Assembly (NCBI GenBank): GCA_002397465.1 | Contig: DHAP01000039.1 | Span: forward strand, 1-7,569 | Origin: Caryophanales bacterium UBA4951 | GTDB taxonomy: Bacteria > Bacillota_I > Bacilli_A > RFN20 > CAG-826 | Length of the DNA: 7,569 nucleotides | Direction of reading: 5' to 3' | In this document: positions 1-6,579 of the stretch, piece after piece | How the letters are laid out: every line of letters begins with the position of its first letter | How positions within the stretch are numbered: the first letter of the stretch is position 1 | The notes under the pieces: model-generated | What the model was told of the DNA's origin: nothing | What the model saw: only the letters and a program-made list of their open reading frames with translations | Database searches by the model: none | Translations under genes and position numbers: made by a program

Positions 1-10
1 TTACGTGCAC

Positions 11-1750
11 CTAGGAGTTTAAGGAATAAAGGTTCAAATTGCACTTATTCATCATCTTTTCGTCGACCTTGATGACTTTCCTGTCGTAGCTGACCAAACC
101 GTTGACTTCCTCTTCGACGTCACTTAGCTGTGTATAGACGAGAAAACTCAAAGCCTGTTTCTTGACCAGACGTGCGATGTGTTTGTTGAACAGTCTCTCC
201 AAAGCCTTGTTGAGTTTCTCAAGGTTCTTGAAGTGGCGGTAGCTGAAGACTTCCTCGCTATAGATGTGAGAGGGGCATTGATAGGTGTAGCCGCCGGTCT
301 CGCTGAGAGCCAAAAGCCTCTTGTGGTCATTTTTGATTCTCGGAGGGCGGAAATAAATATGGTAGGAGGAGAAGTCCCCCACTCCCTGATCAAACCATCC
401 AGAGGTGGAGTCGATGAGCCTTTCGGGGTCGAGGATGCGGAGACGGTTGGTCATGCCTTTGGCGTCAAACTGTCCCCAGCCTTCGTTGAAGATGGTCCAA
501 AGGATGATCGAGGTGAAGTTATGGAATGACTCATAGGTCCTCTCGAGGTCCCTGCGGAAAACGTTTTTGCTCTCTTCGTTCTTACGTCCGAGGATCGGCC
601 TCAAGGCATCGGTCAGCTTATAAGGGATGAAGGGTCTGGTGTTGAAGATGAACTTCGAATACGGGGCTCCCCCGTTAACGAAGTCCTGGGCCACATAGAT
701 GCCTTCTTTCTCACAGAGATAATAGAAGATCGGCATCTCCACTTTGATATGTTTTCTTAAAGAGTTGAACCCGCATCTCTTGGCCAGTTCGATGTCGTAT
801 TGATAGGCTTTAAAAGAAGGTGGGGTAAGCCCGGATTCAGGCCAATAACCTTGGTCTAGAAGCGAGGATAAAAAGACGGGTTCACCATTGATGAAAAGGT
901 ACTGTTTCCGTTTGACCATCTTCTTCTCGATCGAACGGAATGAGTAATGGGAAGTGACCTCGTCATCGCCGTCTTTGACCACGATGTCATAGATGTCGGG
1001 GCTATCGTTCGAATAGGGATGAAAAGAGGAAGAACAATCAAGTTCCGCGACTCCGTCCTCAGAGAATTTCGAGGTGGCGACAAGCTTTCCCTTAAAATAA
1101 ATATCCGCGCTGGGATTGTCCTTTATCCCCGCGAAAGCGGCCTGGATGAATAGTTTTTTGTTGGGATAATCACCTGTGCAATTGATCTCGTCGATGTGTC
1201 CTTTCTTAGGGACTGACTCAAGGTAGACGCTCTGGTAGATGCCGCTTGTGGCGTGGTACCAAATGCCGCCAGGGGTAAGAGACTGCTTGCCTCGAGGAAA
1301 AGAATAATCAGAGGTGTTGTCCTCCGCCAAAACATCGATGTCGAAGCTTTTGCCGACATCCTTTAATAACAGTGAGAAAGGGCAATACCCGCCGACATGG
1401 AAATAGCTTTGGACGCCATTGATGTAGACATAGGCTTTCTGATCGATGGCCAAGAAATAAAGGATGAGGTCGGTGCCGACGAAAGAGTCTGGCAGAACGA
1501 CCAAACGGTGATAATGCATTATGTCGTCTTTTTTGATCGTGACCTCGACTCCGCTCAAAGGCGTCTCAGGCGAAAAAGGAACGAGGATGCGCCCCGTAGG
1601 TTTGTCTAGGCTCATGCGGCAAGATATGTCGAAGTCCCAGTATCCGTTGAGGGACAAATATTTCTTTCTTTCGAAGTATGGGTTTGGGTGTTCTTTGAGG
1701 GGTATGTCGTTTCCTATCCCTTCACTGAACGGGGTGCAGATGGTTTTCAT
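11..1750 (-). CDS. GH2-family glycoside hydrolase, intact active site
   Basis: A 579-residue cytoplasmic glycosidase of family GH2 (retaining beta-galactosidase, glucuronidase and mannosidase superfamily); the substrate cannot be told from sequence. No signal peptide or membrane segment is visible. The N-terminal jelly-roll sugar-binding domain spans about 15-180 (LKEHPNP at 18-24, GGIWY at 161-165, SGIYQSVYLES at 169-179), an Ig-like domain about 182-275, and the TIM barrel about 285-579. Active-site residues are present: R332 and H334 (LRKH), acid/base E423 in FNEGWGQFD, H464 and Y466 (YHIYF), and likely nucleophile E484 in LSETGGY. The C-terminal motif YTQLSDVEEEVNG (539-551) is typical of this short GH2 subgroup. 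The start aligns exactly with the N-terminus of the upstream paralog. No good Shine-Dalgarno precedes the ATG, only GGG directly before it. It lies 28 bp downstream of the paralog on the same strand, so is probably co-transcribed, possibly with its own promoter. Family is confident, substrate is not. Confidence 0.93.
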   Translation of the reverse strand: MKTICTPFSEGIGNDIPLKEHPNPYFERKKYLSLNGYWDFDISCRMSLDKPTGRILVPFSPETPLSGVEVTIKKDDIMHYHRLVVLPDSFVGTDLILYFLAIDQKAYVYINGVQSYFHVGGYCPFSLLLKDVGKSFDIDVLAEDNTSDYSFPRGKQSLTPGGIWYHATSGIYQSVYLESVPKKGHIDEINCTGDYPNKKLFIQAAFAGIKDNPSADIYFKGKLVATSKFSEDGVAELDCSSSFHPYSNDSPDIYDIVVKDGDDEVTSHYSFRSIEKKMVKRKQYLFINGEPVFLSSLLDQGYWPESGLTPPSFKAYQYDIELAKRCGFNSLRKHIKVEMPIFYYLCEKEGIYVAQDFVNGGAPYSKFIFNTRPFIPYKLTDALRPILGRKNEESKNVFRRDLERTYESFHNFTSIILWTIFNEGWGQFDAKGMTNRLRILDPERLIDSTSGWFDQGVGDFSSYHIYFRPPRIKNDHKRLLALSETGGYTYQCPSHIYSEEVFSYRHFKNLEKLNKALERLFNKHIARLVKKQALSFLVYTQLSDVEEEVNGLVSYDRKVIKVDEKMMNKCNLNLYSLNS

Positions 1751-1757
1751 CCCTGCT

Positions 1758-1787
1758 ATTTTAGCTTTTATTGAGACCTCATTTCAA
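1758..1787 (-). promoter_or_regulatory. Putative internal promoter before the intact GH2 gene
   Basis: On the minus strand TTGAAA (1782-1787) and TAAAAT (1758-1763) are separated by 18 bp, each matching the sigma-A consensus at 5 of 6 positions. The -35 overlaps the end of the upstream GH2 gene. Transcription would start near 1751-1752, within a few bases of the ATG at 1750, giving an almost leaderless mRNA. This fits the missing Shine-Dalgarno, but chance matches in AT-rich spacers are common. Confidence 0.4.
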
Positions 1788-3533
1788 TGAATGGGCATGC
1801 GAAAAAGCTTCGAAAAGATCCGCGTTGATGTTTTTGACGTCATTCATGTCGGCCTTAAGGATCTTCCTGTCATAGGTGAAAAGGCCATCCGTCTCCTCTT
1901 CGACGTCCGAGTATTCGCGGAATACCACCGCCGCCAGCTTGCCCTCTTCCACAAGAGGGACGATCTTTCTCAAATAGAGAGAACGGTAAGCCGAATTGAG
2001 CGAGGCGTAAGAAAGGAAATGCCGGCTAAAAGAGAAGGACTCATCGGTGACATGGTCTTTGACTTTGAAGGAATAGGCGCCGACATAGAGCAGCAAGGCC
2101 CTCTTCTTGTCGGCCTTGCTCTTCAATGGCCCAGTCCCGTACCTTGACATGAAGTCACCGCACTTTTTATCGTAAAAGCCAGCCGCGGAATCCACCAGCC
2201 TACCCTGGTCCATGGCTTTGAGCGTGTCAGTCAGAAGCTGGGTGTCAAATTGTCCCATGCCTTCGCTGAAGAGAGTCCACATGAATAGACACGGGAAGTT
2301 TTTGAGTGTTCCGACGTTCTCCTTGAGGTTCGCGACGAAACGCTCTCTTGATTTGGCGCTTAGTTTGCCAAGCCTGTTATTGGCATCACTCAGAAAGTTG
2401 AATTCAAGGAAAGGCCTCGTCAACAGGGTGAGAGGTGAGGAGAAAGAACCCCCTGCCACGATATCCTGGTTGACCAAAAGACCGATTTTGTCGCAATGAT
2501 AATAGAAGCGAAGAGGTTCGACGTTCTGATAAACCCTTACCATGTTGAACCCGGCCTTTTTGATGTTGGTGAGATCGTTGATCAAGGCAGAGTCGCTAGG
2601 AGGGGTCAGCCCGCTTTCAGGGAAATAGCCCTGGTACAAAACGCCAGAAGCGAAAAAAGGCTTGTCATTGATCGAAAGGCATTTTCCTTTCGGGGTGTCC
2701 ACCAGGTTGATTTTTCTAAAAGCAAAGTAAGAGGAGACCACGTCGTCACCGCTCGACAAACTCAGCGAGTAGATGTTCGGATTCTCTGGTGACCACGGAT
2801 AGAAGTCGTATTTGAAATCAAGCTCGGCGACCCCGTCATAATCAAAAGACGTCCTTGCGACCAACTGGCCACGATAATAAGCCTCAATCGAGGAGAACTG
2901 CCTGATGCCGGCGAAGGTGGCTTTGACGTGGAGTTTCTCCTTGTCGTAGTCTGGCATGATGGAAATGCTCTCGATGTAGCCGTCGCTTGGAACGCTTTCT
3001 AGCCAAACGTTGCCATAGATTCCACTCGTGGAAGTATGGAAACTGCCTTGGGGGCTGTCGCTTTGCTTCCCGCGTGGATAGATAGGGCTTGAAGAATCGT
3101 CTTTTACCAAAACGTCGATGACGGTGTGCTTTTGGGCATATTGGATGAAGACGACGAGAGGTGAATACCCACCCTCATGATGGCCCTCGAAAAACCCGTT
3201 GACCCAAACATCGGCTATCTGATCGATGGCGTCGAAATGTATCAACAAGCCGTTTCCGACAAAATCGTCCGGAAGATCGATTTCTTTTTGATAATGGAGA
3301 TAATCATCATAACGGACGCTTTCGTTAACGTCGCTTAACTGAGTCTCGACGGCGAACGGGACAATTATGTGAGACGAAAATGAGGCTGGTTTATCTTTGC
3401 ATTTGTCTTTTTTAAACGCCCATGGACCATTTAAGCTGACAAATGAACGTCTTTGGAACATCGGGTTTGGATGCTCTTTTAAAGGACTGGACTTATCCAT
3501 CCCTTCACCAAACACGGTACAAAGCTGTTCCAT
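1779..3533 (-). CDS. GH2-family paralog with degenerate active site (probable pseudoenzyme)
   Basis: A 584-residue full-length paralog of the neighbouring GH2 enzyme, collinear from the first residues (shared LKEHPNP, 18-24) to the C-terminal SDVEEE-DGLFTYDRK motif (542-557). The fold appears complete: sugar-binding jelly-roll about 15-180 (SGIYGNVWLES, 170-180), Ig-like domain about 185-275 and TIM barrel about 285-584. Key catalytic residues are changed. NEGW became SEGM (423-426), keeping acid/base E424 but losing the conserved Asn. The nucleophile motif SETGGY became YV-GAY (483-487), one residue shorter and without Glu. The HIY motif became RYGTG (464-468). RKH became RVY (333-335). GGIWY of the sugar-binding domain became QGSFH (162-166). 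The reading frame is intact with no internal stop, so it is not an obvious pseudogene. No signal peptide. The start is supported by alignment to the paralog; the ribosome site is weak. It is first in a two-gene unit driven from the divergent promoter near 3559-3571. Hydrolysis by the normal GH2 mechanism is unlikely; a binding, regulatory or subunit role is inference. Confidence 0.9.
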   Translation of the reverse strand: MEQLCTVFGEGMDKSSPLKEHPNPMFQRRSFVSLNGPWAFKKDKCKDKPASFSSHIIVPFAVETQLSDVNESVRYDDYLHYQKEIDLPDDFVGNGLLIHFDAIDQIADVWVNGFFEGHHEGGYSPLVVFIQYAQKHTVIDVLVKDDSSSPIYPRGKQSDSPQGSFHTSTSGIYGNVWLESVPSDGYIESISIMPDYDKEKLHVKATFAGIRQFSSIEAYYRGQLVARTSFDYDGVAELDFKYDFYPWSPENPNIYSLSLSSGDDVVSSYFAFRKINLVDTPKGKCLSINDKPFFASGVLYQGYFPESGLTPPSDSALINDLTNIKKAGFNMVRVYQNVEPLRFYYHCDKIGLLVNQDIVAGGSFSSPLTLLTRPFLEFNFLSDANNRLGKLSAKSRERFVANLKENVGTLKNFPCLFMWTLFSEGMGQFDTQLLTDTLKAMDQGRLVDSAAGFYDKKCGDFMSRYGTGPLKSKADKKRALLLYVGAYSFKVKDHVTDESFSFSRHFLSYASLNSAYRSLYLRKIVPLVEEGKLAAVVFREYSDVEEETDGLFTYDRKILKADMNDVKNINADLFEAFSHAHSLK

Positions 3534-3558
3534 ATCCGTTATTCTCTTGTTTTAACGA

Positions 3559-3571
3559 TGATAGAATATCA
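3559..3571. promoter_or_regulatory. Symmetric divergent extended -10 promoter
   Basis: The 13-bp sequence TGATAGAATATCA is an inverted repeat with 5-bp arms and a 3-bp centre. Read on the plus strand it gives an extended -10, TGATAGAAT (TG at 3559-3560, hexamer 3562-3567). Read on the minus strand it gives TGATATTCT (hexamer 3563-3568). Both keep the important first T, second A and last T of the -10 and the upstream TG, and neither has a credible -35. The predicted starts are near 3574 on the plus strand (about 14-nt leader to the peptidase ATG) and near 3556 on the minus strand (about 22-nt leader to the GH2 ATG). A second minus-strand candidate, TATCAT, overlaps at 3558-3563. Confidence 0.5.
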
Positions 3572-3587
3572 CCAAAAGGACGGCACC

Positions 3588-4775
3588 ATGGAAAAAATAG
3601 AGCAAGTGCAACAGGAATTGGAAATCGAGAAAGCCGATGCCTGGATAATGGTCGATTACGAGAACAGGAATAAAACCCTCGTCTCTTTTCTAGGAGACAA
3701 AATGCTGACAAGGAAGATCTTCATGGTCTTCCCACACGGAGAAAAGCCATATCTCATCTGCCACAGCATCGACACGGTCTTTCTTTCGGATGAGGAGACG
3801 CTCAAGAACTTCGACCTTCACGTCTACCACACCTGGGAAGAGATGCTGAACCTCGAAAAGAATGATTTCAAAGGCTATAAAAAAGTATTGATGGACATCT
3901 CCGAAAACGGATTGCTCCCAAGAATCTCTTTGGCTGATTATGGCTCAGTCGAATACATCAAGTCTTTGGGCATGGAAGTCATCTCCTCAGGAGACATGCT
4001 TCAGAAGTTTTCGGCGGTCTATTCATCAAGGGCCCACGAGCTTCAACTCAAGGCCGACAAACTGACTTTGATGATCAAGGACGAAGCCTTCAAAAAGATA
4101 AAACAAAGAATCTTGGAAAGCGGCGAAGTCAGCGAATACGAAATCCAAAAATTCATCTGCGACCGCTTCCACGAAGAGGGCATGGTCTATGACGATCCGG
4201 CGATCGTGGCGATTGGCTCCAACGCCAACAACCCCCACTACGGACCGACTGAAAATTGCTCCAGCGTCATCAAAATGAATGACCTCGTCCTTATCGATAT
4301 GTGGGCCAAAATGGACGACCCAGAAGGTGTCTATGCCGATATTACATGGATGGGTTTTGTCGGGGAAAACGTGCCTGAAATCTATGCAGAACGCTTCCAA
4401 GTGCTCAAAACCGCCATCGATTTGGACGTTGAGTTCTTAAAGAGGGAACTGCCGAAACGTCGCGTTGAAGGCTGGGAGGTCGACCAGGTCTCAAGAGACT
4501 ATATCGCCTCAAAAGGATATGGCAATTACTTCATCCACCGCACTGGCCACAACATCGCCGTCGATGTCTCGCCGCATGGTCCTGGAGTCAACATCGACAA
4601 CTACGAATCACATGATCAAAGAGAGATAGTGGACGGAGTGACTTTCTCACTTGAGCCAGGAATATACGCCCCTGACTTTGGCGAAAGAAGCGAGACCAAC
4701 GTCTACATCGAAAACAGGCAGCCAGTCGTCGTGGCCGGACGTCAAGAGAAGATCATCGCCATCATGGCGTTGTAG
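3588..4775 (+). CDS. M24-family metallopeptidase (Xaa-Pro peptidase-like)
   Basis: A 395-residue cytoplasmic peptidase of the pita-bread M24 fold (aminopeptidase P/prolidase branch), expected to cleave Xaa-Pro bonds in peptides with two divalent metal ions. The N-terminal creatinase-type domain spans about 1-145 and the catalytic domain about 150-395. All five metal ligands are visible: D237 (LIDMW), D251 (YADIT), H321 (RTGHN), E356 (SLEPGIY) and E369 (RSETNV). The supporting active-site residues H217 (NPHYGP) and H330 (SPHGPG) are also present. The two Asp ligands are 14 residues apart rather than the 11 of E. coli PepP, because of an insert after LIDMWAK. The ATG at 3588 is chosen because AAAAGGA (3574-3580) precedes it by 7 nt. 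An in-frame ATG at 3558 lies inside the likely promoter and has no ribosome site. No signal peptide. Monocistronic; it converges on the flavodiiron gene with a 2-bp gap. Natural substrate unproven. Confidence 0.93.
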   Translation: MEKIEQVQQELEIEKADAWIMVDYENRNKTLVSFLGDKMLTRKIFMVFPHGEKPYLICHSIDTVFLSDEETLKNFDLHVYHTWEEMLNLEKNDFKGYKKVLMDISENGLLPRISLADYGSVEYIKSLGMEVISSGDMLQKFSAVYSSRAHELQLKADKLTLMIKDEAFKKIKQRILESGEVSEYEIQKFICDRFHEEGMVYDDPAIVAIGSNANNPHYGPTENCSSVIKMNDLVLIDMWAKMDDPEGVYADITWMGFVGENVPEIYAERFQVLKTAIDLDVEFLKRELPKRRVEGWEVDQVSRDYIASKGYGNYFIHRTGHNIAVDVSPHGPGVNIDNYESHDQREIVDGVTFSLEPGIYAPDFGERSETNVYIENRQPVVVAGRQEKIIAIMAL

Positions 4776-4779
4776 TTTT
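4757..4779 (+). terminator. Weak hairpin at the end of the M24 gene
   Basis: A perfect 5-bp GC-rich stem, CGCCA (4757-4761) and TGGCG (4765-4769), with a 3-nt loop sits in the last codons and is followed by the U-rich stretch TTGTAGTTTTATTT. It could be a modest intrinsic terminator overlapping the stop codon. The short stem and interrupted T-run keep confidence low. On the opposite strand no U-run follows the hairpin. Confidence 0.3.
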
Positions 4780-5971
4780 ATTTAAGTCTCCCGTAATACT
4801 CTTCGAGTGCTTTTTCCTGTGGCTCGTCGAGCTTGAAATTGGCTCTATATCCGTCAATGACTTTGAACTTCAGTTGCTTCAGTCTTTCGCTTAGGTTGTT
4901 CACGGCCTCGCCGCTCCAACCATAGTCTCCGAAAGCGCTGGCCTTCTTCCCCTGCCCCACCGTCCAATAGATGTTTGAAAGGATGTCATAGAAGAAACAT
5001 ATCGCATCCCCGACGAGGGTCGGAGATCCAAGCAACAGCATCCCAGAGGAATAGATGTCTTTGATGATGCTTTCTTTGACCTCGCCGTAGTTGAGGGCGT
5101 CGATCTCGTAGAAGGAGACTTTCTTGCCGTCCTCCTCAAAGCGTTTCTTCAGATAGTTGGCGATGCCTTTTGTATATCCATAGGCCGAGGCGTAGACGAT
5201 CGTGACGTGATTTGGGTCATTGTTTGGCAGACACTTCAAAGCCAATTCCCGATATTTTTCGATTTGCTCATGGATGCGGCAGTCAACGACTGGGCCATGT
5301 CCCGGGCAAATCATGGAGATATCCAGTTTCTCGACGCGGTCACAGGCCGCGATGACATAAGAGGCGAACGGGGCCATGATGTGGTCATAATAATAAACCA
5401 AAGCCTTGTTGTAGCCCTCAATGTCTTTTTCTTTCGACAAAAGGATGGCGTCGGAGGCAAAGTGAGCTCCGAAGGCGTCGCAAGAGACCAAAACCTTAAG
5501 CTCCTCGATATATGTGAACATGACGTCCGGCCAATGGAGCATCAAGCCTGAGACGAAATCGAAATGATATCCGCCGATCTCAAGTTTGGCTCCTGGGAGC
5601 ATCTTCATCTCTTTGAAGGGCTTCCTCACGATCTTCTCAAGGTTCATGAGGGCCCCGCTGCTGGCCACGACGGTGATTTCAGGATTTAACTCCAGTAGAT
5701 TAGCGATGGCGCCCGAATGATCAGGCTCGGTATGGCTCACGAAGACGTATTTGATGTCTTCGATTGGCGAGATCTTCTTTAGGTGCTCGATATACTCGCC
5801 TTCGTATTTGCCTTTGTTGCCCTCGAAGACGATGTTGCCGGCTGAGGTCTTCAAAAGATAAGAATTGTATGAGGTCCCCGCGTCGGTCCTAACCGCCACG
5901 TCGAATACCTTCAATGAGTGGTCGATGACCCCCACATAATAAAAATCTTTTTTAAGTTCAATGCACTGCAT
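4778..5971 (-). CDS. fprA: Class A flavodiiron protein (O2/NO reductase)
   Basis: A 397-residue soluble flavodiiron protein that reduces O2 to water and/or NO to N2O in anaerobes, taking electrons from rubredoxin, F420H2 or another partner not encoded here. The N-terminal metallo-beta-lactamase-like domain (about 1-250) holds a full diiron site: H80, E82, D84 and H85 in SHTEPDH, H146 (LHWPD), D165 (SCDAF) and H225 (PGHGP). The C-terminal flavodoxin domain (about 255-397) carries FMN loops at SAYGYT (262-267), LGSPTLVGD (314-322) and GDYGWSGEA (348-356). There is no fused rubredoxin or flavin reductase domain, so it is the minimal class A form. The ATG at 5971 is chosen because AAGGAGG (5981-5987) lies 9 nt upstream; a longer TTG reading would start before this ribosome site. 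Its own promoter appears directly upstream. Family is very secure; O2 versus NO preference cannot be read from sequence. Confidence 0.96.
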   Translation of the reverse strand: MQCIELKKDFYYVGVIDHSLKVFDVAVRTDAGTSYNSYLLKTSAGNIVFEGNKGKYEGEYIEHLKKISPIEDIKYVFVSHTEPDHSGAIANLLELNPEITVVASSGALMNLEKIVRKPFKEMKMLPGAKLEIGGYHFDFVSGLMLHWPDVMFTYIEELKVLVSCDAFGAHFASDAILLSKEKDIEGYNKALVYYYDHIMAPFASYVIAACDRVEKLDISMICPGHGPVVDCRIHEQIEKYRELALKCLPNNDPNHVTIVYASAYGYTKGIANYLKKRFEEDGKKVSFYEIDALNYGEVKESIIKDIYSSGMLLLGSPTLVGDAICFFYDILSNIYWTVGQGKKASAFGDYGWSGEAVNNLSERLKQLKFKVIDGYRANFKLDEPQEKALEEYYGRLK

Positions 5972-5991
5972 CTTCTTTTGCCTCCTTAACA

Positions 5992-6021
5992 ATTATATCC
6001 ATTAAGCGAAAAAGAGGACAA
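5992..6021 (-). promoter_or_regulatory. Promoter of the flavodiiron gene
   Basis: A perfect minus-strand TATAAT (5992-5997) is preceded 18 bp upstream by TTGTCC (6016-6021, 4 of 6 to consensus). The -10 ends only 4 nt before the AAGGAGG ribosome site, so transcription would start at or inside it, leaving a leader of about 14 nt. The 5-bp arms CTTAA (5985-5989) and TTAAG (6002-6006) flank the -10 as a weak dyad. Confidence 0.55.
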
Positions 6022-6025
6022 ACAA

Positions 6026-6060
6026 GCAAAAGAAAAGAGAGCCTAGTCTCCTAGGCCCTC
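6026..6060 (-). terminator. Intrinsic terminator of hsp20
   Basis: On the minus strand, GAGGGCCTAG and CTAGGCTCTC pair as a 10-bp stem with one G-U wobble and a GAGA tetraloop (plus-strand 6037-6060), followed by the U-rich run TTTTCTTTT. It begins 11 bp past the hsp20 stop and ends just before the flavodiiron promoter, so it should insulate the two genes. This is a classic Rho-independent terminator. Confidence 0.88.
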
Positions 6061-6071
6061 AATTCATGAGA

Positions 6072-6506
6072 TTACTTCACTTCGATTTGGTGAGTGGCTT
6101 CGAGTTTCTTCTCTTCCTCTTTAGGGAAGCTGAGGGTAAGGACGCCGTTCTCATAAGCGGCGTTCACGCTCTTCTGCTCAATCTCGCCAACGTAGTAACT
6201 GCGTGAAGCGATTCCGGAGAATCTTTCACGATGGACGTAATTGCCTTTCTTGTCCTTCTCGTTGTTCTCTCTGTCGACCTTGGCCTCAACGGTCAAATAG
6301 CCATCGTTAAGAGACACCTTAATATCTTTTTTATTGACGCCAGGAAGATCGATTTGCATGAGGTAATTCGCCCCGTCTTCCTTAATGTCTGTTTTCATGT
6401 CTAACGAATGCATGCTCCTCGGTTCAGGAAGAGACTCGCCTCCAAAGAGATCGAATAATGGATCCAAGAAGAATCCGTTGCTGTTAGTAGTAAGTGTGTT
6501 TTTCAT
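6072..6506 (-). CDS. hsp20: Hsp20/alpha-crystallin small heat shock protein
   Basis: A 144-residue ATP-independent holdase that binds unfolding proteins in the cytoplasm and forms large oligomers. A short N-terminal arm (1-35) rich in Phe and Leu (GFFLDPLFDLF) is followed by the alpha-crystallin domain at about 36-129. This contains DLPGVNKKDI (53-62) and the hallmark ENGVLTLSFPK (119-129). The C-terminal tail carries an I-x-V anchoring motif (141-143). Length is normal for the family. The ATG at 6506 is set by GGAGGAA (6512-6518) 5 nt upstream. A longer in-frame ATG at 6527 lies within the first CIRCE operator and upstream of the ribosome site, so it is rejected. Monocistronic, with two CIRCE operators at the promoter and an intrinsic terminator downstream. 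Regulation by HrcA is therefore expected; hrcA itself is not in the window. Confidence 0.96.
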   Translation of the reverse strand: MKNTLTTNSNGFFLDPLFDLFGGESLPEPRSMHSLDMKTDIKEDGANYLMQIDLPGVNKKDIKVSLNDGYLTVEAKVDRENNEKDKKGNYVHRERFSGIASRSYYVGEIEQKSVNAAYENGVLTLSFPKEEEKKLEATHQIEVK

Positions 6507-6520
6507 AAATGTTCCTCCAT

Positions 6521-6547
6521 TTAGCACTTCTTTTCTCCGAGTGCTAG
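6521..6547. promoter_or_regulatory. CIRCE operator 1 (proximal), HrcA binding site
   Basis: TTAGCACTT, a 9-bp spacer and GAGTGCTAG match the CIRCE consensus TTAGCACTC-N9-GAGTGCTAA with one change in each arm. It lies between the predicted transcription start and the hsp20 ribosome site, so it is also transcribed and could form a hairpin in the 5' leader. Confidence 0.93.
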
Positions 6548-6551
6548 TTAT

Positions 6552-6579
6552 ATATTAATCGCTGTGTTAGCACTGTCAA
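6552..6579 (-). promoter_or_regulatory. Sigma-A promoter of hsp20
   Basis: A perfect minus-strand TTGACA -35 (6574-6579) is followed after 16 bp by TAATAT (6552-6557); overlapping TATATA-type registers are also possible. The -35 sits across the junction of the right-hand CIRCE's first arm and spacer. The predicted start near 6545 falls within the left-hand CIRCE, so bound HrcA would cover both ends of the promoter. Confidence 0.7.

Noticed and set aside
179..529. Plus-strand open frame opposite the intact GH2 gene
   Set aside because: Shadow frame: the minus-strand GH2 protein has clear family motifs throughout, while this translation has no recognisable domain and no ribosome site.
3558..3587. 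Longer start for the M24 peptidase at 3558
   Set aside because: That ATG overlaps the predicted -10 and lacks a ribosome site, while AAAAGGA correctly precedes 3588.
4026..4400. Minus-strand open frame of 124 codons inside the M24 peptidase gene
   Set aside because: It is antisense to metal-ligand regions of a well-conserved enzyme; its His/Asp-rich translation reflects complementarity, not a gene.
5972..5992. TTG start extending the flavodiiron protein by 7 residues
   Set aside because: The extension translates the Shine-Dalgarno itself (AAGGAGG), which is properly spaced for the ATG at 5971.
5980..6010. Rex (redox repressor) operator at the flavodiiron promoter
   Set aside because: Only one half-site, TTGTTAA, is present; the matching TTAACAA half at the right spacing is absent.
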